Assembly (NCBI RefSeq): GCF_001723685.1 | Contig: NZ_MCBX01000008.1 | Location: 1-64,000 of the forward strand | From: Candidatus Marithrix sp. Canyon 246 | Lineage (GTDB): Bacteria; Pseudomonadota; Gammaproteobacteria; Beggiatoales; Beggiatoaceae | Length of the DNA stretch: 64,000 nucleotides | Direction: 5' to 3' | Shown: positions 9,952 to 20,267 of the stretch, one piece after another | Position numbering within the stretch: the stretch's first letter is position 1 | How the letters are laid out: the number at the start of each line of letters is the position of its first letter | Program-made: the position numbers and the translations under genes | Notes under the pieces: model-generated | What the model was told of the DNA's origin: nothing | What the model saw: the letters and a program-made list of their open reading frames with translations, nothing else | Databases searched by the model: none

Positions 9952-10883
9952 TTTTCAGCTTTTGTATAAGCGTCAATTATACGCCCCACAATAGGGTGTC
10001 GTACTACATCTTTAGAGTCAAAAAAAGTGAAACTTATTCCTTTAACATTTTGCATAATTCCAATCACATGATTTAAACCAGATTGAGTTTCACGTGGTAA
10101 ATCAATTTGAGTTATATCACCAGTTACTACTGCGGTAGAGCCAAAACCAATACGAGTTAAAAACATTTTCATTTGTTCTATGGTAGTATTTTGAGCTTCA
10201 TCTAAAATAACAAAGGCATCATTTAAAGTACGCCCACGCATATAAGCTAAGGGTGCAATTTCGATCAGATTCCGCTCTAGTAACCTTCCTACTTTTTCAA
10301 AGCCTAACATTTCATATAAAGCATCATACAATGGACGCAAATAGGGGTCAACTTTTTGAGCTAAATCACCGGGTAAAAACCCTAGACGTTCACCAGCTTC
10401 AACAGCAGGGCGTACTAAAATTAAGCGGCGTACTTGTTCATTTTCTAATGCTTCAACTGCACTAGCAACTGCCAAATAAGTTTTGCCAGTACCAGCAGCT
10501 CCAATGCCAAAATTTATATCATGTCTAACAATATGATTTAAATATTTACGTTGATTAAAACCACGACCTTTAATTACGCTACGAGGTGTACGAATTATAA
10601 CTTCCGCGCCTTCAGTTTGACTAATACTAGCCTCCTGAGAAAATAAATGCACACTATTTGGATTTATTTGTTCTTCAATTGTGGCATTATATAATTTAGA
10701 AACTACTTGCGTCACCGTTTGTACCGCATCATTATTTCCAATAATATTAAATTCATGTCCGCGATGATTAATTTCAACGTCGAAACGTTGTTCTAGTTGT
10801 CGCAAATGATTATCAAATTGACCACATAGATTAGCAAGTCGCTTATTATCTGGTGGCTCTAAAATTATGCTATTATCTATCAT
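9948..10883 (-). CDS. ybeZ: PhoH-like ATPase YbeZ
   Basis: A 311-residue PhoH-family ATPase. The Walker A motif GAAGTGKTYLAVASA lies near residues 128-142 and the Walker B region reads AFVILDEAQNTT; an N-terminal KH-like segment (~residues 25-75) may bind RNA. YbeZ is a partner of YbeY in ribosome biogenesis. It is first in the four-gene operon here; miaB, often just upstream in relatives, is absent. Its start faces a divergent gene 53 bases away, so the gap 10884-10936 must hold both promoters. Confidence 0.94.
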   Translation of the reverse strand: MIDNSIILEPPDNKRLANLCGQFDNHLRQLEQRFDVEINHRGHEFNIIGNNDAVQTVTQVVSKLYNATIEEQINPNSVHLFSQEASISQTEGAEVIIRTPRSVIKGRGFNQRKYLNHIVRHDINFGIGAAGTGKTYLAVASAVEALENEQVRRLILVRPAVEAGERLGFLPGDLAQKVDPYLRPLYDALYEMLGFEKVGRLLERNLIEIAPLAYMRGRTLNDAFVILDEAQNTTIEQMKMFLTRIGFGSTAVVTGDITQIDLPRETQSGLNHVIGIMQNVKGISFTFFDSKDVVRHPIVGRIIDAYTKAEK

Positions 10884-10936
10884 ACTTGATATTATATATC
10901 ATATGTTTAATATAAAAAAGGTAATAATACATTATT

Positions 10937-11362
10937 ATGAGTGATTCTGAACAGATAATTGATCAAGCTAAAACTCTGATAGCAACTAAACAATTTGCAG
11001 CGGCTAAACAATTATTAGATACACTACCATTAAATGTACTAGCAACACTTGAAGTCAGTAAATTAATGGTACAAAATAAATTTGCAAGTGTTGCGGATAA
11101 AGCATATTCAATAGAATCTTTAGAACAAGTGTTAAAACAGAATCCTAACAATCTACTAGCACACTATTATATTAGCACTCATTTCATAGTAGCTGAACAA
11201 TATGAATTTGCACTAGAACATTTATTAACTATAATGCGTTTAGATAGAAAATTCAAAGATGATATTGGGCATAAAAGTATATTGGGTGTATTTAATTTAT
11301 TGGATAATCAAGGTACACTTGTAAATCGTTATCGTGCTAAGATGTCATCTTTATTATACTAA
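10937..11362 (+). CDS. Stand-alone YbbN/CnoX C-terminal TPR-like protein
   Basis: The 141 residues match the tail of the thioredoxin-TPR co-chaperone YbbN: the end LGVFNLLDNQGTLVNRYRAK plus SSLLY mirrors the family C-terminus, and PNNLLAHYYIS resembles its helical repeats. No thioredoxin domain precedes it: the frame begins directly at MSDSEQIIDQAKTLI, and the upstream 53 bases are the promoter gap to ybeZ. So this is a detached TPR module, perhaps still able to bind unfolded proteins or chaperonins. The next gene starts 17 bases on. Confidence 0.7.
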   Translation: MSDSEQIIDQAKTLIATKQFAAAKQLLDTLPLNVLATLEVSKLMVQNKFASVADKAYSIESLEQVLKQNPNNLLAHYYISTHFIVAEQYEFALEHLLTIMRLDRKFKDDIGHKSILGVFNLLDNQGTLVNRYRAKMSSLLY

Positions 11363-11379
11363 ACAATTGGAATACCAAT

Positions 11380-11970
11380 ATGATTAAAAAACTCAGCCTA
11401 TTATTATTTTCCATAGCATTTATTAGCAGTTGTATTTCAAGCAACAAGCAATCTGATTATCAACTTGATAATGATACTTCTTCTTTGACATTTATTTCAG
11501 TCAAAAAAACTGATACTGCTGAAATCGGCAAATTTAAGCAATTAGAAGGTACAATTGATAAAAGCGGTAATGTCACATTAAAAGTAGATTTATCTAGTGT
11601 TGATACTAACATTGCAATTCGTAATTCTCGAATGCAAGAATTCTTATTTGAAATTGCTAAATTTGCTACTGCTAATATTACTACCAAAGTTGATATGGAA
11701 AAAGTCAACAAACTAGCTATTGGTAAAACTATGCTAGAAACTGTTACAATTAAATTAGATTTACATGGTGAACAGAAAGACATTACAGCCAATGTATTAG
11801 CAACACGTTTAGCTGAAGATAAATTAATGATAGTTAATCAAACCGCATTATTTCTAAAAGCGGCTGATTTCAAATTGTTAGATGGTATTGAAAAATTACG
11901 GAATTTAGTTGGATTACCGCGTATTAGTAAAGTGGTGCCGATTAATTTTGTGTTTACTTTTAAGATGTAA
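11380..11970 (+). CDS. YceI-family lipoprotein
   Basis: A lipoprotein signal with a lipobox ending at Cys18 (AFISSC) leads a YceI-type lipocalin-like beta barrel of about 175 residues: SLTFISVKKTDTAEIGKFKQ, then VDLSSVDTNIAIRNSRMQEF. The family binds isoprenoid-like lipids in a few structures; physiological role is unclear. Predicted to be anchored in the outer membrane or periplasm. It probably shares a transcript with the preceding gene. Confidence 0.88.
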   Translation: MIKKLSLLLFSIAFISSCISSNKQSDYQLDNDTSSLTFISVKKTDTAEIGKFKQLEGTIDKSGNVTLKVDLSSVDTNIAIRNSRMQEFLFEIAKFATANITTKVDMEKVNKLAIGKTMLETVTIKLDLHGEQKDITANVLATRLAEDKLMIVNQTALFLKAADFKLLDGIEKLRNLVGLPRISKVVPINFVFTFKM

Positions 11971-12055
11971 GGTGATTATTATGAATAAAACAATGTTCAT
12001 TTTACCAATTGTTACTTAATCACAATGATTGTTCAAATTAACTTATTTTAGTTAA

Positions 12056-12121
12056 GGTGGGTTTAGCTTCGCTGACTTCGTATCGACGAAGCGATACGAA
12101 GTCAGCGAAGCTAAACCCACC
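12056..12121. repeat. Perfect 30-bp inverted repeat (hairpin)
   Basis: ggtgggtttagcttcgctga and the following cttcgtatcg at 12056-12085 are exactly complementary to 12092-12121, with a 6-base loop. It begins with GGTGGGTTT, the same end as the palindromic element in the cas10 remnant near 43.2-43.4 kb. It lies 36 bases before the moxR start, so it may affect transcription or mRNA stability there. Confidence 0.8.
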
Positions 12122-12156
12122 ATCGACCATACCAAACTCCTCTTAATTCAATTACA

Positions 12157-13116
12157 ATGTCAATCAAACAAGAAATTTCCAAACTCAGACAACATATTAA
12201 TCAATATATCATTGGTCAAGAAGCTCTAGTAACTCGTTTATTGGTAGCATTATTAGCCGATGGGCATTTATTGGTAGAAGGTGCGCCCGGTTTAGCTAAA
12301 ACTAGGGCTATTAGAATTTTATCTGAAGGTTTAGAATGTAGTTTTCATCGAATTCAATTTACACCAGATTTATTACCCGCTGATGTAACTGGTACTGAAA
12401 TTTATCATGAGCAAGATGCTAGTTTTAAATTTCAGGCTGGTCCAATTTTTCATAATCTTGTTTTAGCTGATGAAATTAATCGCGCTCCGGCTAAAGTACA
12501 ATCTGCTTTACTCGAAGCTATGGCTGAACATCAAGTTACTATTGGTAAGGAAACTCATTTGTTGCCGAAATTATTTTTAGTTATGGCAACTCAAAATCCA
12601 ATTGAACAAGAGGGTACTTATCCTTTACCTGAAGCGCAACGTGATCGATTTTTAATCATGGTAAAGGTAGGTTATCCCGATGTAGCCGCTGAACATAAAA
12701 TTTTAGCTTTAACTTTGAAAGAGGCTCAAGATACTAGCACTGCTGATATAGAAAAATTATCTCAAGAAACTCTATTTGCAGCGCGTCAAGAGGTATTAGA
12801 TGTACATTTAGCACCACAATTAGAAGAGTATTTAATCCAAATAGTTGTTGCTACACGTGATCCTTCTGCTTATGGTGAAGATTTAGTTAGATGGCAAGAA
12901 TTTGGAGCTAGCCCACGTGCTAGTATCGCTTTAGCTCGTTGTGCTAAGGCTTATGCGTGGTTACAAGATCGTGATTATGTTAATCCTGAAGACATTCAAA
13001 CACTAGCATATGATGTTTTACGTCATCGTATTTTATTGTCATTTGAAGCTGAAGCTGAAGGTATTACTACTGATCAATTTATTAAAGAATTATTACTCAG
13101 AGTGCCTGTATCTTAA
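12157..13116 (+). CDS. MoxR-family AAA+ ATPase
   Basis: The 319-residue protein has Walker [14 protein letters not shown], Walker [21 protein letters not shown], the MoxR signature [19 protein letters not shown] and an arginine-finger region [14 protein letters not shown]. MoxR proteins are chaperone-like ATPases usually paired with von Willebrand A-domain proteins that insert metals or fold complexes. No such partner follows; instead mnmG begins at the last base of the stop codon (TAATG). Function therefore cannot be assigned from context. Confidence 0.93.
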   Translation: MSIKQEISKLRQHINQYIIGQEALVTRLLVALLADGHLLVEGAPGLAKTRAIRILSEGLECSFHRIQFTPDLLPADVTGTEIYHEQDASFKFQAGPIFHNLVLADEINRAPAKVQSALLEAMAEHQVTIGKETHLLPKLFLVMATQNPIEQEGTYPLPEAQRDRFLIMVKVGYPDVAAEHKILALTLKEAQDTSTADIEKLSQETLFAARQEVLDVHLAPQLEEYLIQIVVATRDPSAYGEDLVRWQEFGASPRASIALARCAKAYAWLQDRDYVNPEDIQTLAYDVLRHRILLSFEAEAEGITTDQFIKELLLRVPVS

Positions 13117-14921
13117 TGAATTACCCAGAAAATTTCGATGTAATTGTTATCGGCGGTGGACATGCAGGAACTGAAGCTGCTCTTGCTTCTGCTCGTATGG
13201 GTGCGCGTACCTTATTACTAACTCATAATATTGAAACATTAGGCCAAATGTCTTGTAATCCAGCGATTGGTGGGATTGGTAAGGGGCATTTAGTTAAGGA
13301 AGTTGATGCTTTAGGTGGATTAATGGCACGCGCCGCTGATCATGCTGGAATTCAATTCCGTATTCTTAATGGGAGAAAAGGTCCAGCAGTTCGTGCTACT
13401 CGCGGGCAAATGGATAGAGTATTATATAAGGCATATGTCAGGAAAGCCCTTGAAATTCAAAAAAATTTAACTTTATTTCAACAAGCCGCTGATGATTTCA
13501 TTGTCGAAAACGATACGATTAAAGGCGTTGTCACTCAGGCTGGTATTCGCTTTTTTGCTGAAACCGTAGTATTAACTACTGGTACTTTTTTAGGTGGAAT
13601 AATTCACATCGGTTTATCCAACTTTCAAGGTGGTAGAGCTGGTGATCCTCCTGCTAATGCTTTAGCTAAGCGTTTGAGAAGTTTACCTTTTAATGTAGAA
13701 CGTTTAAAAACTGGCACTCCTCCGCGATTAGATGCTCGTAGTTTAGACTATTCGCTGATGACTGAACAACCGGGGGATGATCCTGTTCCTGTTTTTGCCT
13801 TTCAAGGTGATGCTAGTCAACATCCTGCGCAAATTTGTTGTTATATAACTCATACCAATGAACAAACCCATGATATTATTCGCAACGGTTTAGATCGTTC
13901 TCCAATGTACACTGGAATTATTGAAGGTGTTGGACCACGCTATTGTCCTTCAATAGAAGATAAAATTATACGTTTTGCTGATAAAAATTCACATCAAATT
14001 TTCATTGAACCAGAAGGTTTAGAAACTGTTGAAGTTTATCCAAATGGCATTTCTACCAGTTTACCATTTGATATTCAATTACAATTAGTGCGTTCCATGA
14101 AAGGCTGTGAAAAAGCTCATATTACTCGCCCGGGTTATGCGATTGAATATGATTTTTTTGATCCTCGCGATTTACAATACAGTTTAGAAACTAAATTTAT
14201 TAAGGGTTTATTTTTTGCTGGGCAAATTAATGGCACTACTGGTTATGAAGAAGCCGCTGCTCAAGGTTTAATAGCAGGCTTAAACGCGGCTTTACAAGTA
14301 CAAGGTAAATCAGCATGGGCACCTCGTCGTGATGAGGCTTATATTGGTGTTTTAATTGATGATTTAATCACTATTGGTACTAATGAACCTTATAGAATGT
14401 TTACTAGTAGAGCCGAATATCGACTGTTATTACGCGAAGATAATGCCGATTTACGTTTAACTGCTACAGCAAGAAAACTGGGTTTAATTGGTGATGAACA
14501 ATGGCAATATTTTGAAAATAAAAGGCTTGCAATAGAGGCTGAAAAACAAAGATTAAGTAAAATTAAATTAAATAATACTAATGCCTTAGAATTATTACGC
14601 CGCCCTGAGATGACATATGAAACATTAGAAATCAGCGCGACAAATGTAGCAGCAGCAGTAAGTCAACAAGTTGAAATTCAACAAAAATATAGCGGCTACA
14701 TAAAACGTCAAGAAACAGAAATAGCTCGATTACGTCGCTATGAAGAAACTAAAATTCCAATAGGCATTGACTATAATAAGATAAAAGGCTTTTCCAATGA
14801 GGTTAGCCAAAAATTACAAAAACAACGCCCAAACACTATTGGGCAAGCCTCAAGAATTCCCGGTATTACTCCAGCGGCTATTTCTTTGTTGTTGGTGCAT
14901 TTGAAAACTAAGAATGGTTGA
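13116..14921 (+). CDS. mnmG: tRNA uridine-5-carboxymethylaminomethyl modification enzyme MnmG
   Basis: A 601-residue FAD enzyme that, with MnmE, makes cmnm5U34 in tRNA anticodons. The N-terminal dinucleotide site reads [20 protein letters not shown]; family signatures [30 protein letters not shown] and a [16 protein letters not shown] motif are all present, as is the helical C-terminal tRNA/MnmE-binding domain. It is a little shorter than the ~630-residue norm. Its start shares one base with the moxR stop. rsmG, the common downstream partner, is not here. Confidence 0.97.
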   Translation: MNYPENFDVIVIGGGHAGTEAALASARMGARTLLLTHNIETLGQMSCNPAIGGIGKGHLVKEVDALGGLMARAADHAGIQFRILNGRKGPAVRATRGQMDRVLYKAYVRKALEIQKNLTLFQQAADDFIVENDTIKGVVTQAGIRFFAETVVLTTGTFLGGIIHIGLSNFQGGRAGDPPANALAKRLRSLPFNVERLKTGTPPRLDARSLDYSLMTEQPGDDPVPVFAFQGDASQHPAQICCYITHTNEQTHDIIRNGLDRSPMYTGIIEGVGPRYCPSIEDKIIRFADKNSHQIFIEPEGLETVEVYPNGISTSLPFDIQLQLVRSMKGCEKAHITRPGYAIEYDFFDPRDLQYSLETKFIKGLFFAGQINGTTGYEEAAAQGLIAGLNAALQVQGKSAWAPRRDEAYIGVLIDDLITIGTNEPYRMFTSRAEYRLLLREDNADLRLTATARKLGLIGDEQWQYFENKRLAIEAEKQRLSKIKLNNTNALELLRRPEMTYETLEISATNVAAAVSQQVEIQQKYSGYIKRQETEIARLRRYEETKIPIGIDYNKIKGFSNEVSQKLQKQRPNTIGQASRIPGITPAAISLLLVHLKTKNG

Positions 14922-14972
14922 TTTTTGACTGGGTGTTCACTGATGCCTAATAACGGAACTAAGTTACAAATA

Positions 14973-15593
14973 ATGTTACACAAACTCAATATCAAAAATT
15001 TCACAATTTTTTCTGATAATCAATTTGAATTTGCCCCCGGGATTAATATGATTATTGGAGAAAATGGTACTGGAAAAAGCCATTTACTATATTTGGCTTA
15101 TACGATTGATTATGTATGGCGCGAAGCATTACAAATTTATCTATCTGAGCATAAAATTAAAGATAAAGAATCATGGCAGCGTGACTTAGCGGAAAAATTA
15201 AAAAGAGTATTTAGACTTATGTAAAGCTTTAACTGCTACACCTTTAAAAGCTAAAGCTTTTCAAAAAATATCACACTTAGTGGCACCATTAGAATAAATT
15301 TTACAAGGTAAAGTAGTATTAGAATTTAATAATTTCTATTTCTTATCAAATGAATACGGCAAGATGGAAATCTCACTAATACCTGAAGGATTACGTAAAA
15401 TAGGGATGCTATCTTACCTAATTTCGACAGGAGGTTTAACAAGCGGCAGTACTTTATTTTGGGATGAGCCAGAATTAAACTTAAATGCCAAACTACAAGT
15501 AAAACTGGTTGATACTTTAGTAGCACTAGCAAAATAACTCAGAACAGCAAGTAATACAAGGAGATGACTTGACTGATTTTGCAAGGAATTAAA
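14973..15593 (+). pseudogene. Broken AAA (SMC/RecF-like) ATPase
   Basis: An N-terminal fragment (MLHKLNIKNFTIFSDNQFEF, then GINMIIGENGTGKSHLLYL with Walker A) runs to a stop at 15224. About 80 bases on, another frame encodes the C-terminal half: EISLIPEGLRKIGMLSYL, GSTLFWDEPELNLNAKL (Walker B with a D-loop-like LN), ending at 15537. Traces (QQVIQGDDLTDFA) continue to about 15593. The middle is missing and no frame joins the parts, so this is a dead gene of the AAA_15/AAA_21 type found in defence and OLD-like systems. Confidence 0.8.
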
Positions 15594-15705
15594 GTTCTTG
15601 AATGTAAAGTGTTTTGTTCACAATAAGAAAAGTTATGCAAAAAAACCGTTAGGTTGGAAAGTTAAGGGATAAACAATAAATCACTTAAAAACAAAGTATT
15701 ATATC

Positions 15706-15814
15706 GTAGGTTGGGTTAGCTTATTGAGCGTAGCTCAATAACGTAACCCAACATTTTATCATGCTCTGTTGGGTTACGTTTTTTTACTGCGTAAAAAAAT
15801 CTAACCCAACCTAC
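15706..15814. repeat. Compound inverted repeat with GTAGGTTGGGTTA ends
   Basis: gtaggttgggttag at 15706 is mirrored by ctaacccaacctac ending at 15814. Inside are two smaller hairpins, each bounded by GTTGGGTTA and TAACCCAAC. The element sits in a 400-base gap after the broken ATPase, and nothing else in 15594-15948 looks like a gene. The layout resembles short palindromic (REP/MITE-like) elements. Confidence 0.8.
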
Positions 15815-15948
15815 AATTTAGCTTATTGAAAATAAATATATAAATTATTAAGTTAATGGCATTGAGGTGATTCAGTACAACTAATAGCTAATTTCATTTT
15901 AATCGTATATAATTTGTAATGATATATAAAAAAATAAGGCAGAGTATT

Positions 15949-18042
15949 ATGATTAGTTTGTTAGGTGAACGGTTGTCGCAAAGGCTTCAGGGATTGAGCC
16001 TCTGCTTGTTGTTATGCATAAATAGCATAGTTTTTGCTGCAACTTCTATTGAAGGTATTTACAGCTTCTCAGGTAATGATTATGCCGGCATTTATACCGG
16101 CAAAGCCGAAGTGCGTTGGCAAAATGGGCATTACAAACTGGTCAAGCTGAAAGATTATACAGAATTAAAGGTTCAGGGTTTTCATATTTCAAGCGCAGTT
16201 GAAGGCACAGCACAAGCCCATACTGACGGCAGCATTACGATGGCTTACGATCTTGATGTAGTAGGATACATTAAACATGCCGATGGCTTTATCCGTGAGG
16301 CTGATTTTAATAAAAACACTCCGATAAGCATCACAGAAATCCTGATACCTAAAGATACTGCAAATGAATATAGTGGAGAATATTCAGCGTATTACCAAGG
16401 AAAAAACTATAAATTTTCCGAATCATGGCATAAAATAGGTACATTGCAAATACAACCCCTATGGACAAACCAGCGTATTGATCTTCCCACAGTAGATAAT
16501 ACCAGAGCATCTTCCTTGGGAATCATAACAACAGTGCTTCCAAATTATTATCAAGCTGAGTTTCATACACTGCCTCAAATCGCACCCTATACCCAGCGCA
16601 AAGAGTTTAAGGATCGTATTCATTATTGGGTTTTCGATCCCACTGATTACAACTATTATCAACAAAATCCAAACCGTGTTCGCGTGATTCAAAAACTCAT
16701 TGATCCGATCAGCATTGCAGAAGCCAAACTCAGAAACAGTGCTTATCGTTATAATCTAAAGGCTAAAGCTGCATTTTTTGATGATGAAGTTTCAAAATTG
16801 CAAATCAATGAATTGGGTTTTGTTTCACAATGGGATAGCTGGGAAAAACGCTATCGACACGATGGTGATGCTTTAATATGGACAGGCGTTTATGTGTCTG
16901 CAATGGCAAAAAAATATCTCGTCACACGAGATCCTTCAGCCTTAAACAAAATGCTGAAATCGCTCAATGCCGTTATCAATGCAATTGATATTGTGCGTAC
17001 AAATCCTGATGATAAGCTTGCTAATACCTTCGCACGTACCATCATGTTGGATCGTGGTCGTGCCAATAGCAATCCCGAATGGCGACGGGGTAGGATGCAA
17101 TATTCCGAGTTTAGCGCAGTAGAATACAAGCGTGGTGGCAATAATGATATGAGTAGGGGCATTGTGATAGCTGCCTATTGGTCAACAAAAGCCTTGCGTA
17201 CTCTATCCAGCCCTGAATATGCTGACATTACAAAACGCTATGGTGATATTCGTACACGCATGATTGAAGCTCTGATTGCTTTACGTTATGAACATAAGTC
17301 CTTATTTGTAACTAACTGCGGTTTCAGTAGGCTTTATAAAGTCAGAAAATGGCCACGTTCCATGCAGTTGAATCTAGTCTTGTATAATATGCTGCGAGAT
17401 AAACCTAATTATCAACATATTCTTGAGTGGAATAAGGATATCAGAGAATGCTACAGACGTCTCAAAATTTACTCCAAGACAACAGAATGGAATTTAACCA
17501 ATATTGCAGGAGTGGTCAGTGATTGGTCGGGAAATCATCTGAAGATTTGGTCATTCTATCTCAATTACTTGGGCTTTGTTGATGCTGCTGGAGAACAGTC
17601 AGAAGAAGCCAATGATTACCGTAAGTTTCTTCAAGATGCAGATGAACACATGTTGACACATCGTATAGGGCTGTTTAGACTGATTGCTGGTACATTACGT
17701 CATAAACCGAATCGTCCTTTCTGGATTGAACAAGCCTTATGGCGTTTGCGCGAAATACCAACTATACGTGGGGAATATGAAATTGATTGGACAATCAATC
17801 CTAAACACACAGCCTCACCTTATCCAGAACTGATCTGGAAATACAGACGCGCAGAAGCTGCTGAACGTGTACAAAGTTTACGCGCTTACCCTTTATTTGA
17901 GTCTGCCACATCTAGTTATTACTGGAAAGAAAACCCTTTTAATTTACATAAAGGACCCATAATAACAGGATTATCAGGAATTGATTTTCTTATCGCCTAT
18001 TGGTTTGGGCGTTATCATGGAGTAATTAGGGAGTATATGTGA
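15949..18042 (+). CDS. Large exported protein of unknown function, coupled to an ABC exporter
   Basis: About 697 residues from an ATG at 15949, preceded by AAGGCAGAG; an upstream in-frame ATG at 15919 adds ten residues but lacks a ribosome site. A long signal peptide ends near SIVFAA. Residues ~30-130 form a beta domain (GKAEVRWQNGHYKLVKLKDY). From ~residue 270 the protein is alpha-helical with Trp/Tyr-rich motifs (RYRHDGDALIWTGVYVSAMA, FWIEQALWRLREIP) reminiscent of six-hairpin (alpha/alpha) barrels, so a carbohydrate-active role is possible but unproven. Base composition looks richer in G+C than its neighbours, hinting at transfer. The stop overlaps the ABC exporter start by four bases. Confidence 0.75.
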   Translation: MISLLGERLSQRLQGLSLCLLLCINSIVFAATSIEGIYSFSGNDYAGIYTGKAEVRWQNGHYKLVKLKDYTELKVQGFHISSAVEGTAQAHTDGSITMAYDLDVVGYIKHADGFIREADFNKNTPISITEILIPKDTANEYSGEYSAYYQGKNYKFSESWHKIGTLQIQPLWTNQRIDLPTVDNTRASSLGIITTVLPNYYQAEFHTLPQIAPYTQRKEFKDRIHYWVFDPTDYNYYQQNPNRVRVIQKLIDPISIAEAKLRNSAYRYNLKAKAAFFDDEVSKLQINELGFVSQWDSWEKRYRHDGDALIWTGVYVSAMAKKYLVTRDPSALNKMLKSLNAVINAIDIVRTNPDDKLANTFARTIMLDRGRANSNPEWRRGRMQYSEFSAVEYKRGGNNDMSRGIVIAAYWSTKALRTLSSPEYADITKRYGDIRTRMIEALIALRYEHKSLFVTNCGFSRLYKVRKWPRSMQLNLVLYNMLRDKPNYQHILEWNKDIRECYRRLKIYSKTTEWNLTNIAGVVSDWSGNHLKIWSFYLNYLGFVDAAGEQSEEANDYRKFLQDADEHMLTHRIGLFRLIAGTLRHKPNRPFWIEQALWRLREIPTIRGEYEIDWTINPKHTASPYPELIWKYRRAEAAERVQSLRAYPLFESATSSYYWKENPFNLHKGPIITGLSGIDFLIAYWFGRYHGVIREYM

Positions 18043-19805
18043 AAACTTACAATTGGCAGGATATTATTGATGTTATATTAAGCTATAAACGGCAACTTAT
18101 TTCTGCACATATTATAGCTATTATAGCTACTATTTTAAGTGTGCCTCTGCCTTTGCTTATTCCTTTTGTGATTGATGAAGTTGTACTTGATAATCCTGCT
18201 ACTATCGTCAATACTGTCAATTCGCTGTTTCCAATTAGTTGGCATGGAGCGGTTTTAACTGTTATCGTTATATTGTTGTTTAGTTGGTTCCTACGTATTT
18301 CTAGTTTGTTATTTTCAGTCTGGCAAATGCGTCAATTTACTATTATTTCCAAAGCTGTAGTGTTTCGTATTCGTCAAGAATTGATTAATCGTCTTCAGCG
18401 CGTTTCAATGGTAGAATATGAAACTTTAGGTGGCGGCAAAATAAATTCTCATTTAGTCACAGACTTAGATACCTTAGATCAATTTCTTGGAGTTAGCCTT
18501 AGCAAGTTTTTACTCGCTGTTTTGAGCATGATTGCTACTGCAATTATATTGTTATTGATACATTGGCAACTAGCTTTAATAATTTTAATTATTAATCCTT
18601 TGGTTATTTATGTAACTATAAGTCTTGGTCGTAAAGTTAAGAAATTAAAGGCAAAAGAAAATAAAGCTTATGCAAAATTTCAAGAAATTTTAACCGAAAC
18701 CTTAGAAGCGATTCAACAAATTAGAACCTCTAATCGAGAACATTATTATTTTGGGCGGGTTAATCAAAGTGCCTCTGAAATCAAAGAATATGCAATTGAT
18801 TATGCTTGGAAAAGTGATGCCGCTAGCCGCTTATCTTTTAATGTGTTTATATTAGGTTTTGAAACATTTCGTGCAACTGGTATATTAATGGTGCTATTTT
18901 CTGATTTAAGCATTGGGCAAATGTTAGCGGTATTTGGCTATTTATGGTTTATGCTGACTCCAATGCAAGATATAATCAACATTCAATACAGTTACCATAG
19001 TGCGAACGCGGCTTTACAACGAGTTAATCAACTGTTTAGCCTCTCAATGGAGCCACAATATCCACAAAAATACAATCCATTTAGCAATCAAACCACTGTA
19101 TCTTTAAGATTAGATAATATAAATTTTAATTATAATCAATACGATAAAGTACTAGAAAATATATCCTTAGAAATTAAAGCCGGAGAAAAAGTAGCCTTTG
19201 TCGGCACCAGCGGCGGCGGAAAAACAACATTAGTACAAGTAATATTAGGTTTATATGCACCTCAATCAGGTGATATTTATTTTAATAAGATTCCAGTCAA
19301 TCAAATTGGTTTAGAAATAGTGCGCGAAAACGTTGTAACCGTGTTACAACATCCAGCCTTATTTAATGACACACTACGCATGAACATAACTTTAGGGCGA
19401 CAATTATCTGAAGATAAATTATGGCAAGCCTTAGAAATAGCCCAACTAGCCGAAACAGTAACAGCTATGGAAAATGGATTAGATACCATCTTAGGGCAAC
19501 GCGGCGTGCGCCTTTCTGGAGGGCAACGACAACGAGTAGCAATAGCACGAATGATACTCGCAGAACCTAAAATAGTAATTTTAGACGAAGCAACCTCAGC
19601 CCTTGACACCGAAACCGAAGCCAAACTTCATACCGCACTAAACGATTTCTTAAAAGACAAAACTACTTTAATAATAGCTCATCGTTTTAGCGCGGTAAAA
19701 CAAGCAGATCGAGTATTTGTATTTGAACAAGGCAGAATTATAGAACAAGGTAAGCATGAAGACTTAATGCTTCAAGATGGTTTGTATGCTAAATTGTATG
19801 GTTAG
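18039..19805 (+). CDS. ABC exporter, fused permease and ATPase
   Basis: A 588-residue half-transporter: six membrane helices in residues ~15-320 and a nucleotide-binding domain from ~345. Walker A is GTSGGGKTTLVQ, the signature LSGGQRQRVAIARM, Walker B KIVILDEATSALD and the switch His IIAHRFSAV; all are intact. It starts with GTG inside the ATGTGA overlap with the preceding gene, so it should be made in step with that exported protein. The family includes MsbA-type lipid and peptide exporters. The substrate is unknown; no peptidase domain for peptide leaders is seen. Confidence 0.9.
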   Translation: MKTYNWQDIIDVILSYKRQLISAHIIAIIATILSVPLPLLIPFVIDEVVLDNPATIVNTVNSLFPISWHGAVLTVIVILLFSWFLRISSLLFSVWQMRQFTIISKAVVFRIRQELINRLQRVSMVEYETLGGGKINSHLVTDLDTLDQFLGVSLSKFLLAVLSMIATAIILLLIHWQLALIILIINPLVIYVTISLGRKVKKLKAKENKAYAKFQEILTETLEAIQQIRTSNREHYYFGRVNQSASEIKEYAIDYAWKSDAASRLSFNVFILGFETFRATGILMVLFSDLSIGQMLAVFGYLWFMLTPMQDIINIQYSYHSANAALQRVNQLFSLSMEPQYPQKYNPFSNQTTVSLRLDNINFNYNQYDKVLENISLEIKAGEKVAFVGTSGGGKTTLVQVILGLYAPQSGDIYFNKIPVNQIGLEIVRENVVTVLQHPALFNDTLRMNITLGRQLSEDKLWQALEIAQLAETVTAMENGLDTILGQRGVRLSGGQRQRVAIARMILAEPKIVILDEATSALDTETEAKLHTALNDFLKDKTTLIIAHRFSAVKQADRVFVFEQGRIIEQGKHEDLMLQDGLYAKLYG

Positions 19806-20267
19806 AACTTATCTATGGTGAGTAAGATAATTTTAATCTGGAAGTAATGTATGAAATTGGTCACTGGACACTTTCTTTATTACCGGAAATTGAAGAAAAT
19901 GGTCATGTTAATATGAACCGTTGTATTAATATTGACTATACTATTCTTTTTATGCAGACTTATCGGAGCAGGAGAAAAGCGTAAAGATAAAAAAAACATA
20001 AAATTAAATCTGGAAGTTATAACTACATGGATTGCATATAAGCATGGATTTATTATTTAAGTTTTGTAGTTTTGTAGCTTGGGTTACTTAAAAATTCAAC
20101 TTCTATGCTGGCTATGCACCAACAACAGCAGCCAATATATTAGATAGTTTATTATTTAATTCTAAACCATTTCGTTTGGAAATAAAATAAGTACTCGTAG
20201 GGGCAATCCCTTGTGGTTGCCCTCTCTGCTGTTATTGAACCCCAAGAGTTAGCATGTTGTTGATAAT
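19806..20267. other. Gene-poor stretch with scattered remnants
   Basis: I see no intact gene. A 45-codon frame at 19847-19984 (MYEIGHWTLSLLPEIEENGH) and a short frame ending near 20190 (NFYAGYAPTTAANILDSLLF) look like gene debris but I cannot name them. aactacatggattgcatataagca near 20024-20048 matches the ends of the inverted repeat at 44.8-45.3 kb. GTAGGGGCAATCCCTTGTGGTTGCCC near 20195-20222 is a short palindrome. Confidence 0.5.
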
